Shown here: in pieces, positions 1 through 12,550 of the stretch
Position numbering within the stretch: position 1 is the first letter of the stretch
Layout: each line of letters starts with the position of its first letter
Assembly (NCBI GenBank): GCA_027488215.1
Contig: JAIYCB010000029.1
Coordinates: 1-35,290, forward strand
Source of the DNA: Comamonadaceae bacterium
GTDB taxonomy: Bacteria > Pseudomonadota > Gammaproteobacteria > Burkholderiales > Burkholderiaceae_C
Length of the DNA: 35,290 nucleotides
Direction: 5' to 3'
Position numbers and translations under genes: made by a program
The notes under the pieces: model-generated
Told to the model about the DNA's origin: nothing
The model's input: only the letters and a program-made list of their open reading frames with translations
Database searches by the model: none

Positions 1-3407
<3,407 letters not shown>

Positions 3408-3428
3408 ACAGCCCACAGAAAGTACAGC

Positions 3429-4136
3429 ATGAACACCACCGCTTACGAACAACGCCGCAGCCAGATCGAGCACTACTTTGATCGCACGGCGGCCGATGCC
3501 TGGGCCCGCCTGACCTCGAACGAGCCGGTGGGTCGCATCCGCGCCACTGTGCGCGCCGGGCGCGACACCATGCGCGAGACCCTGCTGTCATGGCTGCCGC
3601 AAGACTTGCGCGGCAAACGCGTGCTGGATGCCGGTTGCGGTACCGGCGCGCTGGCCCTGCAAGCGGCGCTGCGTGGGGCCGAGGTGGTGGCGATTGATTT
3701 GTCACCTACCTTGGTCAAGCTGGCCGCCGAGCGCATGGCCGCCGAACACCCCACGCTGCCCGGCTCGGTGGAATTTTTGTCCGGCGACATGCTCAGCCCC
3801 GATTTGGGCCACTTCGACCATGTGGTCTGCATGGACTCGCTCATCCACTACGACAGCGACCAAATTGCCCACGCGCTCGCAGGCTTGGCCCAGCGCACAC
3901 GCGCCTCGATGGTCTTCACTTTTGCACCGCGCACACCGCTCTTGGCCTTGATGCACAGTGCGGGACGCCTGTTTCCGCGCAGCGACCGCTCGCCCTCTTT
4001 GTCGCCTGTGGCCCATGCGGACTTGCTGCAACGCATGCAAAGCCACAGCGATCTGCAAGGCTGGCAAGGCGCACGCATGCAGCGTGTGGCCAGCGGCTTT
4101 TACACCTCTCAAGCTTGGGAGTGGACCCGCTCATGA
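3429..4136 (+). CDS. bchM: Mg-protoporphyrin IX O-methyltransferase BchM
   Basis: BchM transfers a methyl group from S-adenosylmethionine to the C13 propionate of Mg-protoporphyrin IX, giving the monomethyl ester used by AcsF. The 235-residue protein has a class I methyltransferase fold, with the SAM-binding motif VLDAGCGTG at about 65-73 and the acidic strand end VVAID at 86-90. It begins 21 nt after bchL. Its TGA overlaps the best lhaA start (ATGA at 4133). The order bchH-L-M-lhaA is the one known from other purple bacteria, which supports the call. Confidence 0.95.
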   Translation: MNTTAYEQRRSQIEHYFDRTAADAWARLTSNEPVGRIRATVRAGRDTMRETLLSWLPQDLRGKRVLDAGCGTGALALQAALRGAEVVAIDLSPTLVKLAAERMAAEHPTLPGSVEFLSGDMLSPDLGHFDHVVCMDSLIHYDSDQIAHALAGLAQRTRASMVFTFAPRTPLLALMHSAGRLFPRSDRSPSLSPVAHADLLQRMQSHSDLQGWQGARMQRVASGFYTSQAWEWTRS

Positions 4137-5593
4137 AATTGCGCATCCCGGTTCCCCGCTGGATCACGGCCTACGGCACGCGCTTTATGCCGTTTGCTGA
4201 CGCGGCCTCACCCGAGCTGCCGATGGCGCGCTTGCTGCGCCTGTCGTTGTTCCAGGTGGTGATCGGCATGGTGACCGCGCTGCTCGTGGGCACACTCAAC
4301 CGGGTGATGATCGTCGAGCTGCAGGTGCCCGCCTGGTGGGTGGCACTGGCCGTGGCCATTCCCATGGTGTTTGCGCCGCTGCGCACCCTGATCGGCTACC
4401 GCAGCGACACGCACCCCTCGGCCTTGGGGCTGCGCCGCATTCCTTACATGTGGACCGGTACTTTGCTTTTGTTTGGTGGCTTGTCCATCATGCCCTTCTC
4501 CTTGTTGCTCTTGTCCGAGCCCGAGGCCGCCAACCTGTGGGTGGGCCAGTTGGGTGCATGCCTGGCCTTTGTGCTGGTGGGCACGGGCATTCAGGTCACG
4601 CAAACCGCGGGCATGGCTTTGGCGCACGACCTGGCCACCGACGATAAGCGCCCCCGCGTGGTGGCCCTGCTCTACAGCATGCTGCTGGTGGGCATGATCG
4701 TGAGCAGCGCGGTGTTTGGCTGGTTGCTTGCCGAATTCAGTCCGCAAAAACTCATCCAGTTGGTGCAAGGCTGCGCCGTGATGGTGGCGGTGATGAACCT
4801 GGCCGCCTTGTGGAAACAAGAGGCCCGTGGCACCAAACGAGGACGCCGCGAAGCCGGTGGTTTTGCCAGCAGCTGGCGCGAACTCATGGCCGAGCCACAG
4901 ATGCGCCGCTTTTTGTGGACCCTGGCCATCGGCACCTTCGCTTTCAACATGCAAGACATCGTGCTGGAGCCCTACGCGGCCGAAATCCTGAAACTCGATG
5001 TGGGCTCGACCAGCGCCTTGACGGCACTCAGTGCTGGCGGTGCTTTGCTGGCTTTCTTGCTGTCGGCGCGCTGGTTGTCGGGTGGCATGTACGCCTGCCG
5101 TCTGGCCAGCATGGGTGTGCTGCTGGGCTTGCCTGCGTTTGCGATGGTGATTTTTTCGGGACCACTGGAAGCGGCCTGGATGTTCCGCATCGGCGTGGGC
5201 CTGATCGGTTTCAGCGGCGGCTTGTTTTCGGTGGGCATGTTGGTCACGGCCATGGGCATGGCCCAGGATGGCAGCCCACTCGGCAAGCTGGGCGGGCTGG
5301 TCATTGGCACCTGGGGTGCGGTGCAAGCCACCAGTGCAGGCGCAGCCATGGCGCTGGGCGGGGCTTTGCGCGATGGCGTGTCGGTGCTGGCCATGTCAGG
5401 CGCTTTGGGCGAGGTGCTGGTCACACCCATCACCGCCTACAGCTTCATCTACCACCTGGAAATGTATTTGTTGTTTGTCGTGCTGGTGGCCTTGGGGCCC
5501 ATGTTGCGCGCCAGCCGCCTGGAGGCCAGGGCCAAAGCCCACAGCCCCAGCACCCCCTCAACCCCCTTTGGCCTGGCTCAACTGCCGGGCTGA
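4133..5593 (+). CDS. lhaA: LhaA, LH1 assembly protein of the PucC/BCD transporter family
   Basis: This is a 486-residue polytopic membrane protein, with about 12 hydrophobic segments, of the BCD family in the major facilitator superfamily. LhaA (ORF F1696 in Rhodobacter) helps assemble the LH1 antenna around the reaction centre. It shares the blocks RFMPFADAAS, VGTLNRVMIVEL and LIGYRSD with the pucC product encoded at 25219-26607, so the two are paralogues. I chose ATG 4133, which forms an ATGA overlap with the bchM stop and has GGAG upstream. An in-frame TTG at 4115 is less likely. Its place between bchM and puhA identifies it as LhaA rather than PucC. Confidence 0.9.
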   Translation: MKLRIPVPRWITAYGTRFMPFADAASPELPMARLLRLSLFQVVIGMVTALLVGTLNRVMIVELQVPAWWVALAVAIPMVFAPLRTLIGYRSDTHPSALGLRRIPYMWTGTLLLFGGLSIMPFSLLLLSEPEAANLWVGQLGACLAFVLVGTGIQVTQTAGMALAHDLATDDKRPRVVALLYSMLLVGMIVSSAVFGWLLAEFSPQKLIQLVQGCAVMVAVMNLAALWKQEARGTKRGRREAGGFASSWRELMAEPQMRRFLWTLAIGTFAFNMQDIVLEPYAAEILKLDVGSTSALTALSAGGALLAFLLSARWLSGGMYACRLASMGVLLGLPAFAMVIFSGPLEAAWMFRIGVGLIGFSGGLFSVGMLVTAMGMAQDGSPLGKLGGLVIGTWGAVQATSAGAAMALGGALRDGVSVLAMSGALGEVLVTPITAYSFIYHLEMYLLFVVLVALGPMLRASRLEARAKAHSPSTPSTPFGLAQLPG

Positions 5594-5621
5594 TGCATTG
5601 ATTTTTTGAAGGAGCACAGCC

Positions 5622-6386
5622 ATGGAAACAGGCGCAATCACACAGTACATCGATGTGGCCCAAATCGTGTTGTACATGTTCTGGGCATTTTTTGCGGGGC
5701 TGATTTATTACCTCTTGCGCGAGAACCATCGCGAGGGTTACCCCATGGATTCGGGTCGCGAGAATGGCCCCAAGATCGAAGGCTGGCCACCCGTACCCGA
5801 TCCCAAGGCCTTCAAGACGCAAGACGGCCATACCTACCTGTCGCCCGACCTGGCCCGCCCTGATGGCTCTTACAGCGCTCAACCCACCCACGGCTGGAAC
5901 GGCGCCCCTCTGGAGCCCGTGGGCGACCCGCTGCTCGCCGGCGTGGGCCCAGGCGCCTGGGCCATGCGTGCCGACATTCCTGACGCCGACCCGCACGGCC
6001 ACCCCAAAATCGTGCCGCTGCGCGTGGCCACCGACCACTCGGTAGCCAAACAAGATGTGGACCCCCGCGGCCTGCCCGTGTGGGGCGCGGACAAAGAGAT
6101 CGCTGGCACCGTGGTCGATCTCTGGGTGGACCGTATGGAGATGATGTTCCGCTTCGCCGAAGTGCAACTGACAGGCTCTGACAAACGCGTGTTGCTGCCC
6201 ATGACTTTTGCGCGAATCAAGAAAGACGGCACCCATGTGCAGGCCATCCTGGCGCACCAGTTTGCCAACGTGCCACAAACCAAGTCCAACGAACAGATCA
6301 CCCTGCTCGAAGAAGAAAAGATCACGGCTTATTACGGTGCAGGCACCTTGTACGCGACGCCTGAGCGCCAGGAACCGATCATATGA
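5622..6386 (+). CDS. puhA: Photosynthetic reaction centre subunit H
   Basis: The H subunit caps the cytoplasmic face of the L/M reaction-centre core and shapes proton delivery to QB. It is 254 residues. One N-terminal transmembrane helix (about 11-31) is followed by the characteristic RENHREGYPM segment and a soluble PRC-barrel domain that includes DPHGHPKIVPLRVA. The ATG is preceded by GAAGGAG. The gene starts 28 nt after lhaA and overlaps puhB by 4 nt. Confidence 0.96.
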   Translation: METGAITQYIDVAQIVLYMFWAFFAGLIYYLLRENHREGYPMDSGRENGPKIEGWPPVPDPKAFKTQDGHTYLSPDLARPDGSYSAQPTHGWNGAPLEPVGDPLLAGVGPGAWAMRADIPDADPHGHPKIVPLRVATDHSVAKQDVDPRGLPVWGADKEIAGTVVDLWVDRMEMMFRFAEVQLTGSDKRVLLPMTFARIKKDGTHVQAILAHQFANVPQTKSNEQITLLEEEKITAYYGAGTLYATPERQEPII

Positions 6387-7066
6387 AAGCCACCCACGAG
6401 CACGAATGGGAAGCCGCCCCCGGCTTGCCCAGCGCGCTGCCCAAGGGTGAGCGCGTGGTCTGGCAAGGCGCGCCCGATTGGCGCAGTCTGGCGGTACACG
6501 CTTTTCATGTGCGCAAGATCGGCATTTACTTTGCGCTGATGCTGGTGGTGCAAGCCCTCAACCTGACGGCGCCTGACAGTGGCGCTGGCTGGAAACCCCT
6601 GGCCGAAGTGGATTGGAAACCGCTGGTGGTGGCCGCCAGCCTGTACGCAACGGCTTTAGGCTTGCTGCTCGGCACGGCCTGGGTGTCAGCGCGCAGCACA
6701 CTCTACACCCTCACCAACAAACGTGTGGTCATGCGCATCGGTGTCGTGTTGACCGTGACCTTCAACTTGCCCTTCAAACGCATCGTCGGCGCCTCGCTCA
6801 AACCGCATGCAGGTGGCCAAGGCGACATCGCCCTGGCGCTGAACCCCGAAGACCGCATTGGCTGGTTCCACCTGTGGCCGCATCAGCGTGCCTGGCACGT
6901 CACCCGCCCGCAGCCCACCATGCGTTGTGTACCGCAAGGCGAACAAGTGGGTGAGAAGCTGATCAGCCTGTGGCGCGCCGAACACCTCGGTGAACGCCTG
7001 CGCACGGCCGAGGCCAGCGCCACACCGTCTCACAACGGTCACCACGAACACGGCATCCCGGCATGA
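6383..7066 (+). CDS. puhB: Photosynthetic complex assembly protein PuhB
   Basis: PuhB is a membrane protein needed for efficient reaction-centre assembly in Rhodobacter. This copy has 227 residues: a short soluble N-terminus with GERVVWQGAPDW, two or three hydrophobic segments in the first half, and a PH-like (bacterial PH) portion after LYTLTNKRVVMRIG. It overlaps both neighbours by 4 nt (ATGA at 6383 and at 7063), so it is translated in a chain with puhA and puhC. The function is assigned from family and position. Confidence 0.92.
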   Translation: MKATHEHEWEAAPGLPSALPKGERVVWQGAPDWRSLAVHAFHVRKIGIYFALMLVVQALNLTAPDSGAGWKPLAEVDWKPLVVAASLYATALGLLLGTAWVSARSTLYTLTNKRVVMRIGVVLTVTFNLPFKRIVGASLKPHAGGQGDIALALNPEDRIGWFHLWPHQRAWHVTRPQPTMRCVPQGEQVGEKLISLWRAEHLGERLRTAEASATPSHNGHHEHGIPA

Positions 7067-7542
7067 ACACCCTGCACAGCACCCGCAGTCCCCAGCAAGG
7101 CCTGAACCTGCCCATGGCCTGGATCGGTGTGGTGTTGCTGGCCGTGCTGGTGGCCGTGGGCCTGGCACGCTGGTCGGGTCTGGACCCACGCAGCCCCGAC
7201 GCTGCCGTGCAATGGCAACGCGCCCTGCACTTTGCCGACCTGCCCGGCGGTGACATCGCGGTGCTCGATGCCGACTCGCGCCAGAACGTCGCACGATTCA
7301 GCGGCGAACAGGGCTTTTTACGCAGCACGCTGCGCGCCCTGGTGCGTGAGCGTCAACGCGAAAAAATCAGTGCCGAAGCCCCGTTTTTGTTGATCGGCCG
7401 CACCGATGGCCGCCTGACTTTGCTCGACCCCGCCACCGGTCAACGCATTGATCTGGAGTCTTTTGGACCCAGCAATGCCGCCGTATTTGCCAGTTTGCGT
7501 CTGGCTGGTCAAGAGACCCAGCCCCTGAATAACAACCGCTGA
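7063..7542 (+). CDS. puhC: Photosynthetic complex assembly protein PuhC
   Basis: This 159-residue protein has one N-terminal transmembrane helix (about residues 18-36) and a periplasmic domain containing [11 protein letters not shown] and [15 protein letters not shown], as in the PuhC family. PuhC affects the organisation of the reaction-centre/LH1 core in Rhodobacter. Its molecular role is poorly defined. The ATG overlaps the puhB stop, and acsF follows after 29 nt. Confidence 0.9.
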   Translation: MNTLHSTRSPQQGLNLPMAWIGVVLLAVLVAVGLARWSGLDPRSPDAAVQWQRALHFADLPGGDIAVLDADSRQNVARFSGEQGFLRSTLRALVRERQREKISAEAPFLLIGRTDGRLTLLDPATGQRIDLESFGPSNAAVFASLRLAGQETQPLNNNR

Positions 7543-7571
7543 CATTGATTGAATTTGTACCGGAGAAAACC

Positions 7572-8654
7572 ATGCCCGCCACCGCCGTCCACACCATCGA
7601 AACCGCTGAAGACGCCAACAAAAAGGCCGTGCACGACGACATGATCAGCCCGCGCTTTTACACCACCGACTTTGCGGCCATGGACCGCATCAACATCGAG
7701 CCGGTGCGCGCCGAGTGGGACAAGATGATGGCCGAGTACGAAGGCGACAACAACCACGACCACTTCCAGCGAGACGAAGCCTTTGCCGGCGAAGTGGCCG
7801 CTGGCATGGCCACCCTCTCGCCTGAGATGCGCCAGGAATTCATGGACTTTTTGGTGAGTTCGCTGACCTCGGAGTTTTCTGGCTGCGTGCTCTACAACGA
7901 GATCCGCAAGAACGTCAGCAACCCCGACATCAAGCAGCTGATGACGTATCTCGCACGCGACGAATCGCGCCACGCGGGGTTCATCAACCTGTCGCTGCGT
8001 GACTTCAATCTGGGCATTGACCTGGGCAACTTGAAGCGCACCAAGAAATACACCTTCTTCAAGCCCAAATACATTTACTACGCGACCTACCTGTCCGAAA
8101 AAATCGGTTACGCGCGCTACATCACCATCTTCCGCCAGCTCGAAAAGCACCCCGAAAAACGCTTTCACCCCATCTTTCGCTGGTTCGAGCTGTGGTGCAA
8201 CGACGAGTTCCGCCACGGGGAATCGTTCGCGCTGATCATGCGTGCCAACCCCAAGCTGCTGAGCGGCGGCAACAAGCTGTGGATTCGCTTTTTCTTGCTG
8301 GCCGTGTATGCCACGATGTACGTGCGCGACCACACCCGCCCCATGCTGCACGAGGCCATGGGCCTCGATTCAAGCGAATACGACTACCAGGTGTTCCGCA
8401 TCACCACCGAGATCACCAAGCAGGTGTTCCCCTTGGCGCTGGATACCGACAACCCTGACTTCCGCCGGGGCCTGGAGCGCCTGTTTGCCATTTCGAAAGC
8501 GATGGAAAAAGCCAAAGCTCGAGGCGGTGTGGTGGGCAAGCTGCAACAAAGCGTGTGCGCCGTCCAGGCGGCGGCCACCTTTGCCCGCCTGTATTTCATG
8601 CCCGTGATTAATCAAGACCTGTCGCCCCAGGTCCGCATGGAACCGGCATGGTGA
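7572..8654 (+). CDS. acsF: Oxygen-dependent Mg-protoporphyrin IX monomethyl ester cyclase AcsF
   Basis: AcsF is the di-iron monooxygenase that forms the isocyclic ring E, turning Mg-protoporphyrin IX monomethyl ester into divinyl protochlorophyllide with O2. It is 360 residues from ATG 7572, which has GGAGA 5 nt upstream; an in-frame upstream start at 7545 lacks this. The carboxylate/His iron ligands lie in [10 protein letters not shown] (101-110), RDESRH (129-134) and DEFRHGE (211-217). The gene sits between puhC and puhE, a common arrangement in beta- and gammaproteobacteria. It implies pigment synthesis under oxygen. The anaerobic cyclase bchE is not in this window. Confidence 0.96.
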   Translation: MPATAVHTIETAEDANKKAVHDDMISPRFYTTDFAAMDRINIEPVRAEWDKMMAEYEGDNNHDHFQRDEAFAGEVAAGMATLSPEMRQEFMDFLVSSLTSEFSGCVLYNEIRKNVSNPDIKQLMTYLARDESRHAGFINLSLRDFNLGIDLGNLKRTKKYTFFKPKYIYYATYLSEKIGYARYITIFRQLEKHPEKRFHPIFRWFELWCNDEFRHGESFALIMRANPKLLSGGNKLWIRFFLLAVYATMYVRDHTRPMLHEAMGLDSSEYDYQVFRITTEITKQVFPLALDTDNPDFRRGLERLFAISKAMEKAKARGGVVGKLQQSVCAVQAAATFARLYFMPVINQDLSPQVRMEPAW

Positions 8655-9433
8655 CTGAAGTCGTTTGGGCTTGCGTTTTCACGGCCCTGTGCTGGTGGCT
8701 CGGCACGGGCGTGATTTTGTGGCTCGACCGAATGCCTGCACGCAGCTTCCGCTTCAGCCTCGGCGGCTGGACGGTGCTTTTGGTTTTGAGTTTTTGGGGG
8801 GTCGCCCACAGCATGCAAGAGGTCAGCGTGTTCAACGCTTACCTGGCTTTTGGCAGTGTGATCATCATGTGGGGCTGGCACGAGTTGGCCTTTTTGACCG
8901 GATGGATCACCGGGCCGCGCAAAACACCGCTGGACGCGGGCGTCACTGGTTGGCCGCGCTTTGTGCAGTCGGTGCAGGTCATTCTCTATCACGAGCTGGC
9001 TTTGCTGGCCAACTTTGCCGTGCTGTGGTGGATGCAAGAAGGCCAGACCAGCCATGTAGCCATTTGCACCTTTGCGCTGCTGTGGTGCATGCGCTTGTCG
9101 GCCAAACTGAATTTGTTTTTTGGCGTGCCGCAAAACGGCGCCCAATACCTGCCTGATCACTTGGCCTACCTGGCCAGTTATTTCCGCACCACCACCGGTA
9201 TATCACTGTGGTTCGTGCTGTCCATGGGTGTGGCCATGGGCACCTGGTTTTGGCTGGTGTGGTTGGCGCAACAAGGCGCCGTGGCCATCACCACCGGTTG
9301 GGTCATGCTGGCCACGCTGCTGGGGCTGGCCATTGTTGAACACATCATCATGATTTTTCCTTGGCCACTGGAGCGGCTGTGGGGTTGGGCCATGGGCCAG
9401 ACCAACAAACCGGCTTTGACCACACCCCCTTGA
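8648..9433 (+). CDS. puhE: PuhE, photosynthetic complex assembly membrane protein
   Basis: This 261-residue integral membrane protein has about seven hydrophobic segments and belongs to the PuhE family (formerly DUF3623). In Rhodobacter capsulatus, PuhE affects reaction-centre assembly and bacteriochlorophyll production. The conserved stretch [17 protein letters not shown] lies near residues 76-93. The start at ATG 8648 overlaps the acsF stop by 7 nt. A GTG at 8651 is an alternative. crtI begins 8 nt after its stop. Confidence 0.88.
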   Translation: MVTEVVWACVFTALCWWLGTGVILWLDRMPARSFRFSLGGWTVLLVLSFWGVAHSMQEVSVFNAYLAFGSVIIMWGWHELAFLTGWITGPRKTPLDAGVTGWPRFVQSVQVILYHELALLANFAVLWWMQEGQTSHVAICTFALLWCMRLSAKLNLFFGVPQNGAQYLPDHLAYLASYFRTTTGISLWFVLSMGVAMGTWFWLVWLAQQGAVAITTGWVMLATLLGLAIVEHIIMIFPWPLERLWGWAMGQTNKPALTTPP

Positions 9434-9441
9434 AGGCCCCC

Positions 9442-11013
9442 ATGACCACCACCACCCATGCTTACCGCACCCAAGGTTTTGGCATTCCGACCGCGCCGCA
9501 AGGCCCAGAACTGACCACCCCTTCGGCACTGGGCCAGCGCCCGGTAGCGGTGGTCATTGGCAGCGGCTTTGGCGGGCTGGCGGCAGCGATTCGCCTGAGT
9601 TTGAAGGGCTACGAGGTCAAGGTGTTTGAAAAGCTCGACACTCCCGGTGGCCGCGCCTATGTGCACCACCAGGACGGCTTCACCTTCGACGCGGGGCCCA
9701 CCATCATCACCGCGCCATTCTTGCTCGAAGAGTTGTGGGCGCTGTGCGGCAAAAGCTTTGCCGACGATGTGAAGCTGGTGGCCATGGACCCGTTTTACCG
9801 CGTGCGTTTTGCCGACGGCACCTGGTTCGACTACAACGGCGACCCCGAACACATGCGCGCCGAAGTGGCGCGCTTTGAGCCCGATGACCTGCCGGGTTAC
9901 GAGCGCTTTTTAGAGGAAGCCGAGCGCTGCAAGACCCTGGGTTTTGAAGGCATGGGCGACATGGCCTTTGACAAGGTCAGCGATCTGATGGCCGCCATCC
10001 CCGACTTCATGCGCATGGGCGCCTGGCGCAGCCTGTACAGCCTGGTGGCCAAACACATGCGCAACGACAAGCTGCGCATCGTGATGAGCTTTCACCCGCT
10101 GCTGATCGGTGGCAACCCCTTTGCCGTGACCTGCGCCTATGCGCTCATCAATTCGCTGGAACGCACCTGGGGTGTGCATTCGGCCATGGGCGGCACCGGG
10201 GCCATCGTCAAAGGACTGGTGGGCCTGCTGCAAGAGCGCGGCGTGCCGCTGCGCTGCAACGCGCCCGTCACGCAAATCCGCATTGAAAACGGTCGTGCTT
10301 GTGGCGTGGAGTTGCAAAACGGCGAATTCGTTGCAGCCGACATCGTGGTCAGCAACGGCGACACCGCCTGGACTTACAGAAACCTGGTGGCCCCACAGCA
10401 CCGACGTGTCTGGACCGACCGCAAGATCGCCAAGGGCAAATACTCCATGGGCCTGTTCGTCTGGTACTTCGGCACCTCCAAACAATACAAAGACGTGCCG
10501 CACCACATGATGGTGCTGGGCCCGCGCTACAAGGGCCTGTTGCAAGACATCTTCCAAAAGCACAAACTGGCCGAAGACTTCAGCCTGTATTTGCACCGCC
10601 CCACCGCCACCGACCCGTCGCTGGCCCCGGAAGGTTGTGACACCTTTTATGTGCTCTCGCCCGTGCCGCACCTGGACAGCGGCACCGACTGGCCTGCGTT
10701 CGCCGAGACCTACCGCGCCGCCATTGCCGAAAGCCTGGAAGCCAGCGTGCTGCCGGGTTTGCGCGAGCACATCGTGACCAGCAAGGTCAGCACACCACAA
10801 GATTTTCATGACCGGCTGTGGTCTTACAAAGGCGCAGGCTTTGGCCTCGAGCCGCTGCTGCTGCAAAGCGCCTGGTTTCGCCCGCACAACCGCAGCGAAG
10901 ACGTTCCCGGCCTGTTCGTGGTGGGTGCCAGCACGCACCCCGGCGCGGGCGTGCCGGGGGTGTTGATGTCGGCCAAAGCCCTGGAAACGGTGGTTCCCCA
11001 TGTCCATGCCTGA
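9442..11013 (+). CDS. crtI: Phytoene desaturase CrtI
   Basis: This FAD-dependent enzyme introduces three (neurosporene) or four (lycopene) double bonds into phytoene. It is 523 residues from ATG 9442. The Rossmann motif VVIGSGFGGLAAA lies at about 37-49, followed by EKLDTPGGRA. The C-terminus has the usual GASTHPGAGVPGVLMSAKA. A longer in-frame start at 9361 lies inside puhE and is rejected. The C-terminus overlaps crtB by 14 nt. Together with crtC/D/A on the other half of the cluster, it supplies the spheroidene/hydroxyspheroidene pathway. Confidence 0.96.
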   Translation: MTTTTHAYRTQGFGIPTAPQGPELTTPSALGQRPVAVVIGSGFGGLAAAIRLSLKGYEVKVFEKLDTPGGRAYVHHQDGFTFDAGPTIITAPFLLEELWALCGKSFADDVKLVAMDPFYRVRFADGTWFDYNGDPEHMRAEVARFEPDDLPGYERFLEEAERCKTLGFEGMGDMAFDKVSDLMAAIPDFMRMGAWRSLYSLVAKHMRNDKLRIVMSFHPLLIGGNPFAVTCAYALINSLERTWGVHSAMGGTGAIVKGLVGLLQERGVPLRCNAPVTQIRIENGRACGVELQNGEFVAADIVVSNGDTAWTYRNLVAPQHRRVWTDRKIAKGKYSMGLFVWYFGTSKQYKDVPHHMMVLGPRYKGLLQDIFQKHKLAEDFSLYLHRPTATDPSLAPEGCDTFYVLSPVPHLDSGTDWPAFAETYRAAIAESLEASVLPGLREHIVTSKVSTPQDFHDRLWSYKGAGFGLEPLLLQSAWFRPHNRSEDVPGLFVVGASTHPGAGVPGVLMSAKALETVVPHVHA

Positions 11014-12094
11014 GCGTGCCCCTTCCTCCGTGTCCCTGTCCGAACTCGACTTCGACTCGCAAGACCTGCAGGCCTGCGTGGCCATGATGCAAGGCGGCTC
11101 CAAAACTTTTTTTGCGGCCAGCCGCTTGCTGCCCCCCCGCGTGCGCACCGCCGCCATTGCGCTGTATGCGTTTTGCCGCGTGGCGGACGATCTGGTCGAC
11201 GAAGCCGAGGCGGGCGATGCGCCGCTCGATGTGCTGCAAATGCGCCTGGACGCCATCTATGCGGGCACCCCGCAGGACCACGTCGAAGACCACGCGCTGA
11301 GCCTGGTGGTGCAACAGTACAAACTGCCGCGCCATTTGCTCGACGCGCTGATCGAAGGCTTTGCTTGGGACGCAGGTGGCCGCACCTACAACAGCATCGA
11401 AGATGTGCACGCTTATGCCGCCCGTGTGGCGGGCAGTGTGGGCGCCATGATGAGCTGGATCATGGGCCCACAAAGCATGGACACCTTGGCCCGCGCCTGT
11501 GAGCTGGGCGTGGCCATGCAATTGACCAACATCGCCCGCGATGTGGGGCACGACGCCAGCATCGGTCGGCTTTACCTGCCGCGCCGTTGGTTGATCGAAG
11601 CGGGCGTACAGCCCGAGGCCTGGATGGCCCAGCCCACCTTCACACCCGCACTCGCTCAGGTGGTGGCGCGTTTGTTAGACGAAGCCGATCGCCTGTACAA
11701 ACAAGCGCATTCGGGCATTGCCGCCCTGCCGCCCGACTGCCGCGCCGCCATTTGCGCGGCGAGCATGATTTACGCTGAGATTGGGCACCAGCTGCGCCGC
11801 GAAGGCTTGGACTCGGTCAACAAACGCACCGTGGTCAGCACCACACGCAAGCTGATGTTGTTGGCCAGCGCTTGGACCCAGGTGCACTGGATCCGCGTGG
11901 CCGACCACACCCCAGCGCCGCTGGCCGCCATCGTGGGTTTGGTTCAAGGCTGTCGCGACTCGGCACAGCAAACGGGCAACAAGGCCTACTTTCCGAACCG
12001 CGCCATGCCGCAACGGGTGGCCTGGATGCTCAACCTGTTTGAGCGCCGCGAAACCGAGCGCCTGGACCGCAACGCCTTGCGCCAAACACCATGA
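11000..12094 (+). CDS. crtB: Phytoene synthase CrtB
   Basis: CrtB condenses two geranylgeranyl diphosphates to phytoene, the entry step of carotenoid synthesis. It is 364 residues. The two Mg-diphosphate-binding aspartate motifs are visible: DDLVDE at 63-68 and RDVGHD at 179-184, within NIARDVGHD. ATG 11000 lies inside the end of crtI; ATG 11006 is an alternative that removes two residues. crtE, which makes the substrate, is not in the window. Confidence 0.95.
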   Translation: MSMPERAPSSVSLSELDFDSQDLQACVAMMQGGSKTFFAASRLLPPRVRTAAIALYAFCRVADDLVDEAEAGDAPLDVLQMRLDAIYAGTPQDHVEDHALSLVVQQYKLPRHLLDALIEGFAWDAGGRTYNSIEDVHAYAARVAGSVGAMMSWIMGPQSMDTLARACELGVAMQLTNIARDVGHDASIGRLYLPRRWLIEAGVQPEAWMAQPTFTPALAQVVARLLDEADRLYKQAHSGIAALPPDCRAAICAASMIYAEIGHQLRREGLDSVNKRTVVSTTRKLMLLASAWTQVHWIRVADHTPAPLAAIVGLVQGCRDSAQQTGNKAYFPNRAMPQRVAWMLNLFERRETERLDRNALRQTP

Positions 12095-12104
12095 GCCCAA
12101 CACC

Positions 12105-12548
12105 ATGAGGGTGCCCAGCCACAGCATCAACGTACGCTTGCTTTATGTGAGCCGCGCCGCAGGTCCGCAAACCACCACCATGACGACCAGCATCCTGGCA
12201 CACGCAAAGGCCAACAACGCACAACAGGGCATCACCGGTGTGCTGTGCCAAGGCCAGGGCTTTTTCTTTCAGGTGATCGAAGGTCAGCGCAGTCGCGTGA
12301 ACGCGCTGTTCCGCCGTATCGCGGTCGATGCACGTCACAAAGATGTGGAAGTGCTGCATTACGAAGAGATCCAAGAACGCCTTTTTGGCCAATGGTCCAT
12401 GGCGCTGGTGCACCTGTCGGTGGACGACCCCATGGTCCGACTGCAGCACCCCGACTTCGACCCCTATTCGGCATCCGGTCCGCAGGTCATGCATCAGGTG
12501 ATGGACTTGCTGGCAGCAGGCCAGCCGATTGAGTTGCCCAGAGCCTGA
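12105..12548 (+). CDS. BLUF-domain blue-light sensor (short, stand-alone)
   Basis: This 147-residue protein has a BLUF domain (sensor of blue light using FAD) at about 9-101 and a C-terminal tail of some 45 residues with no recognised output domain, as in PixD/BlrB-type short BLUF proteins. All photocycle residues are present: Tyr14 in LLYVSRA, Asn38 before GITGVL, Gln56 in FFFQVIEG, and Trp97 and Met99 in FGQWSMAL. Their spacing matches Tyr21/Asn45/Gln63/Trp104/Met106 of AppA. The start at ATG 12105 is 10 nt after the crtB stop. No strong Shine-Dalgarno is seen, so translation may depend on coupling. The partner protein is unknown. Confidence 0.88.
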   Translation: MRVPSHSINVRLLYVSRAAGPQTTTMTTSILAHAKANNAQQGITGVLCQGQGFFFQVIEGQRSRVNALFRRIAVDARHKDVEVLHYEEIQERLFGQWSMALVHLSVDDPMVRLQHPDFDPYSASGPQVMHQVMDLLAAGQPIELPRA

Positions 12549-12550
12549 GG

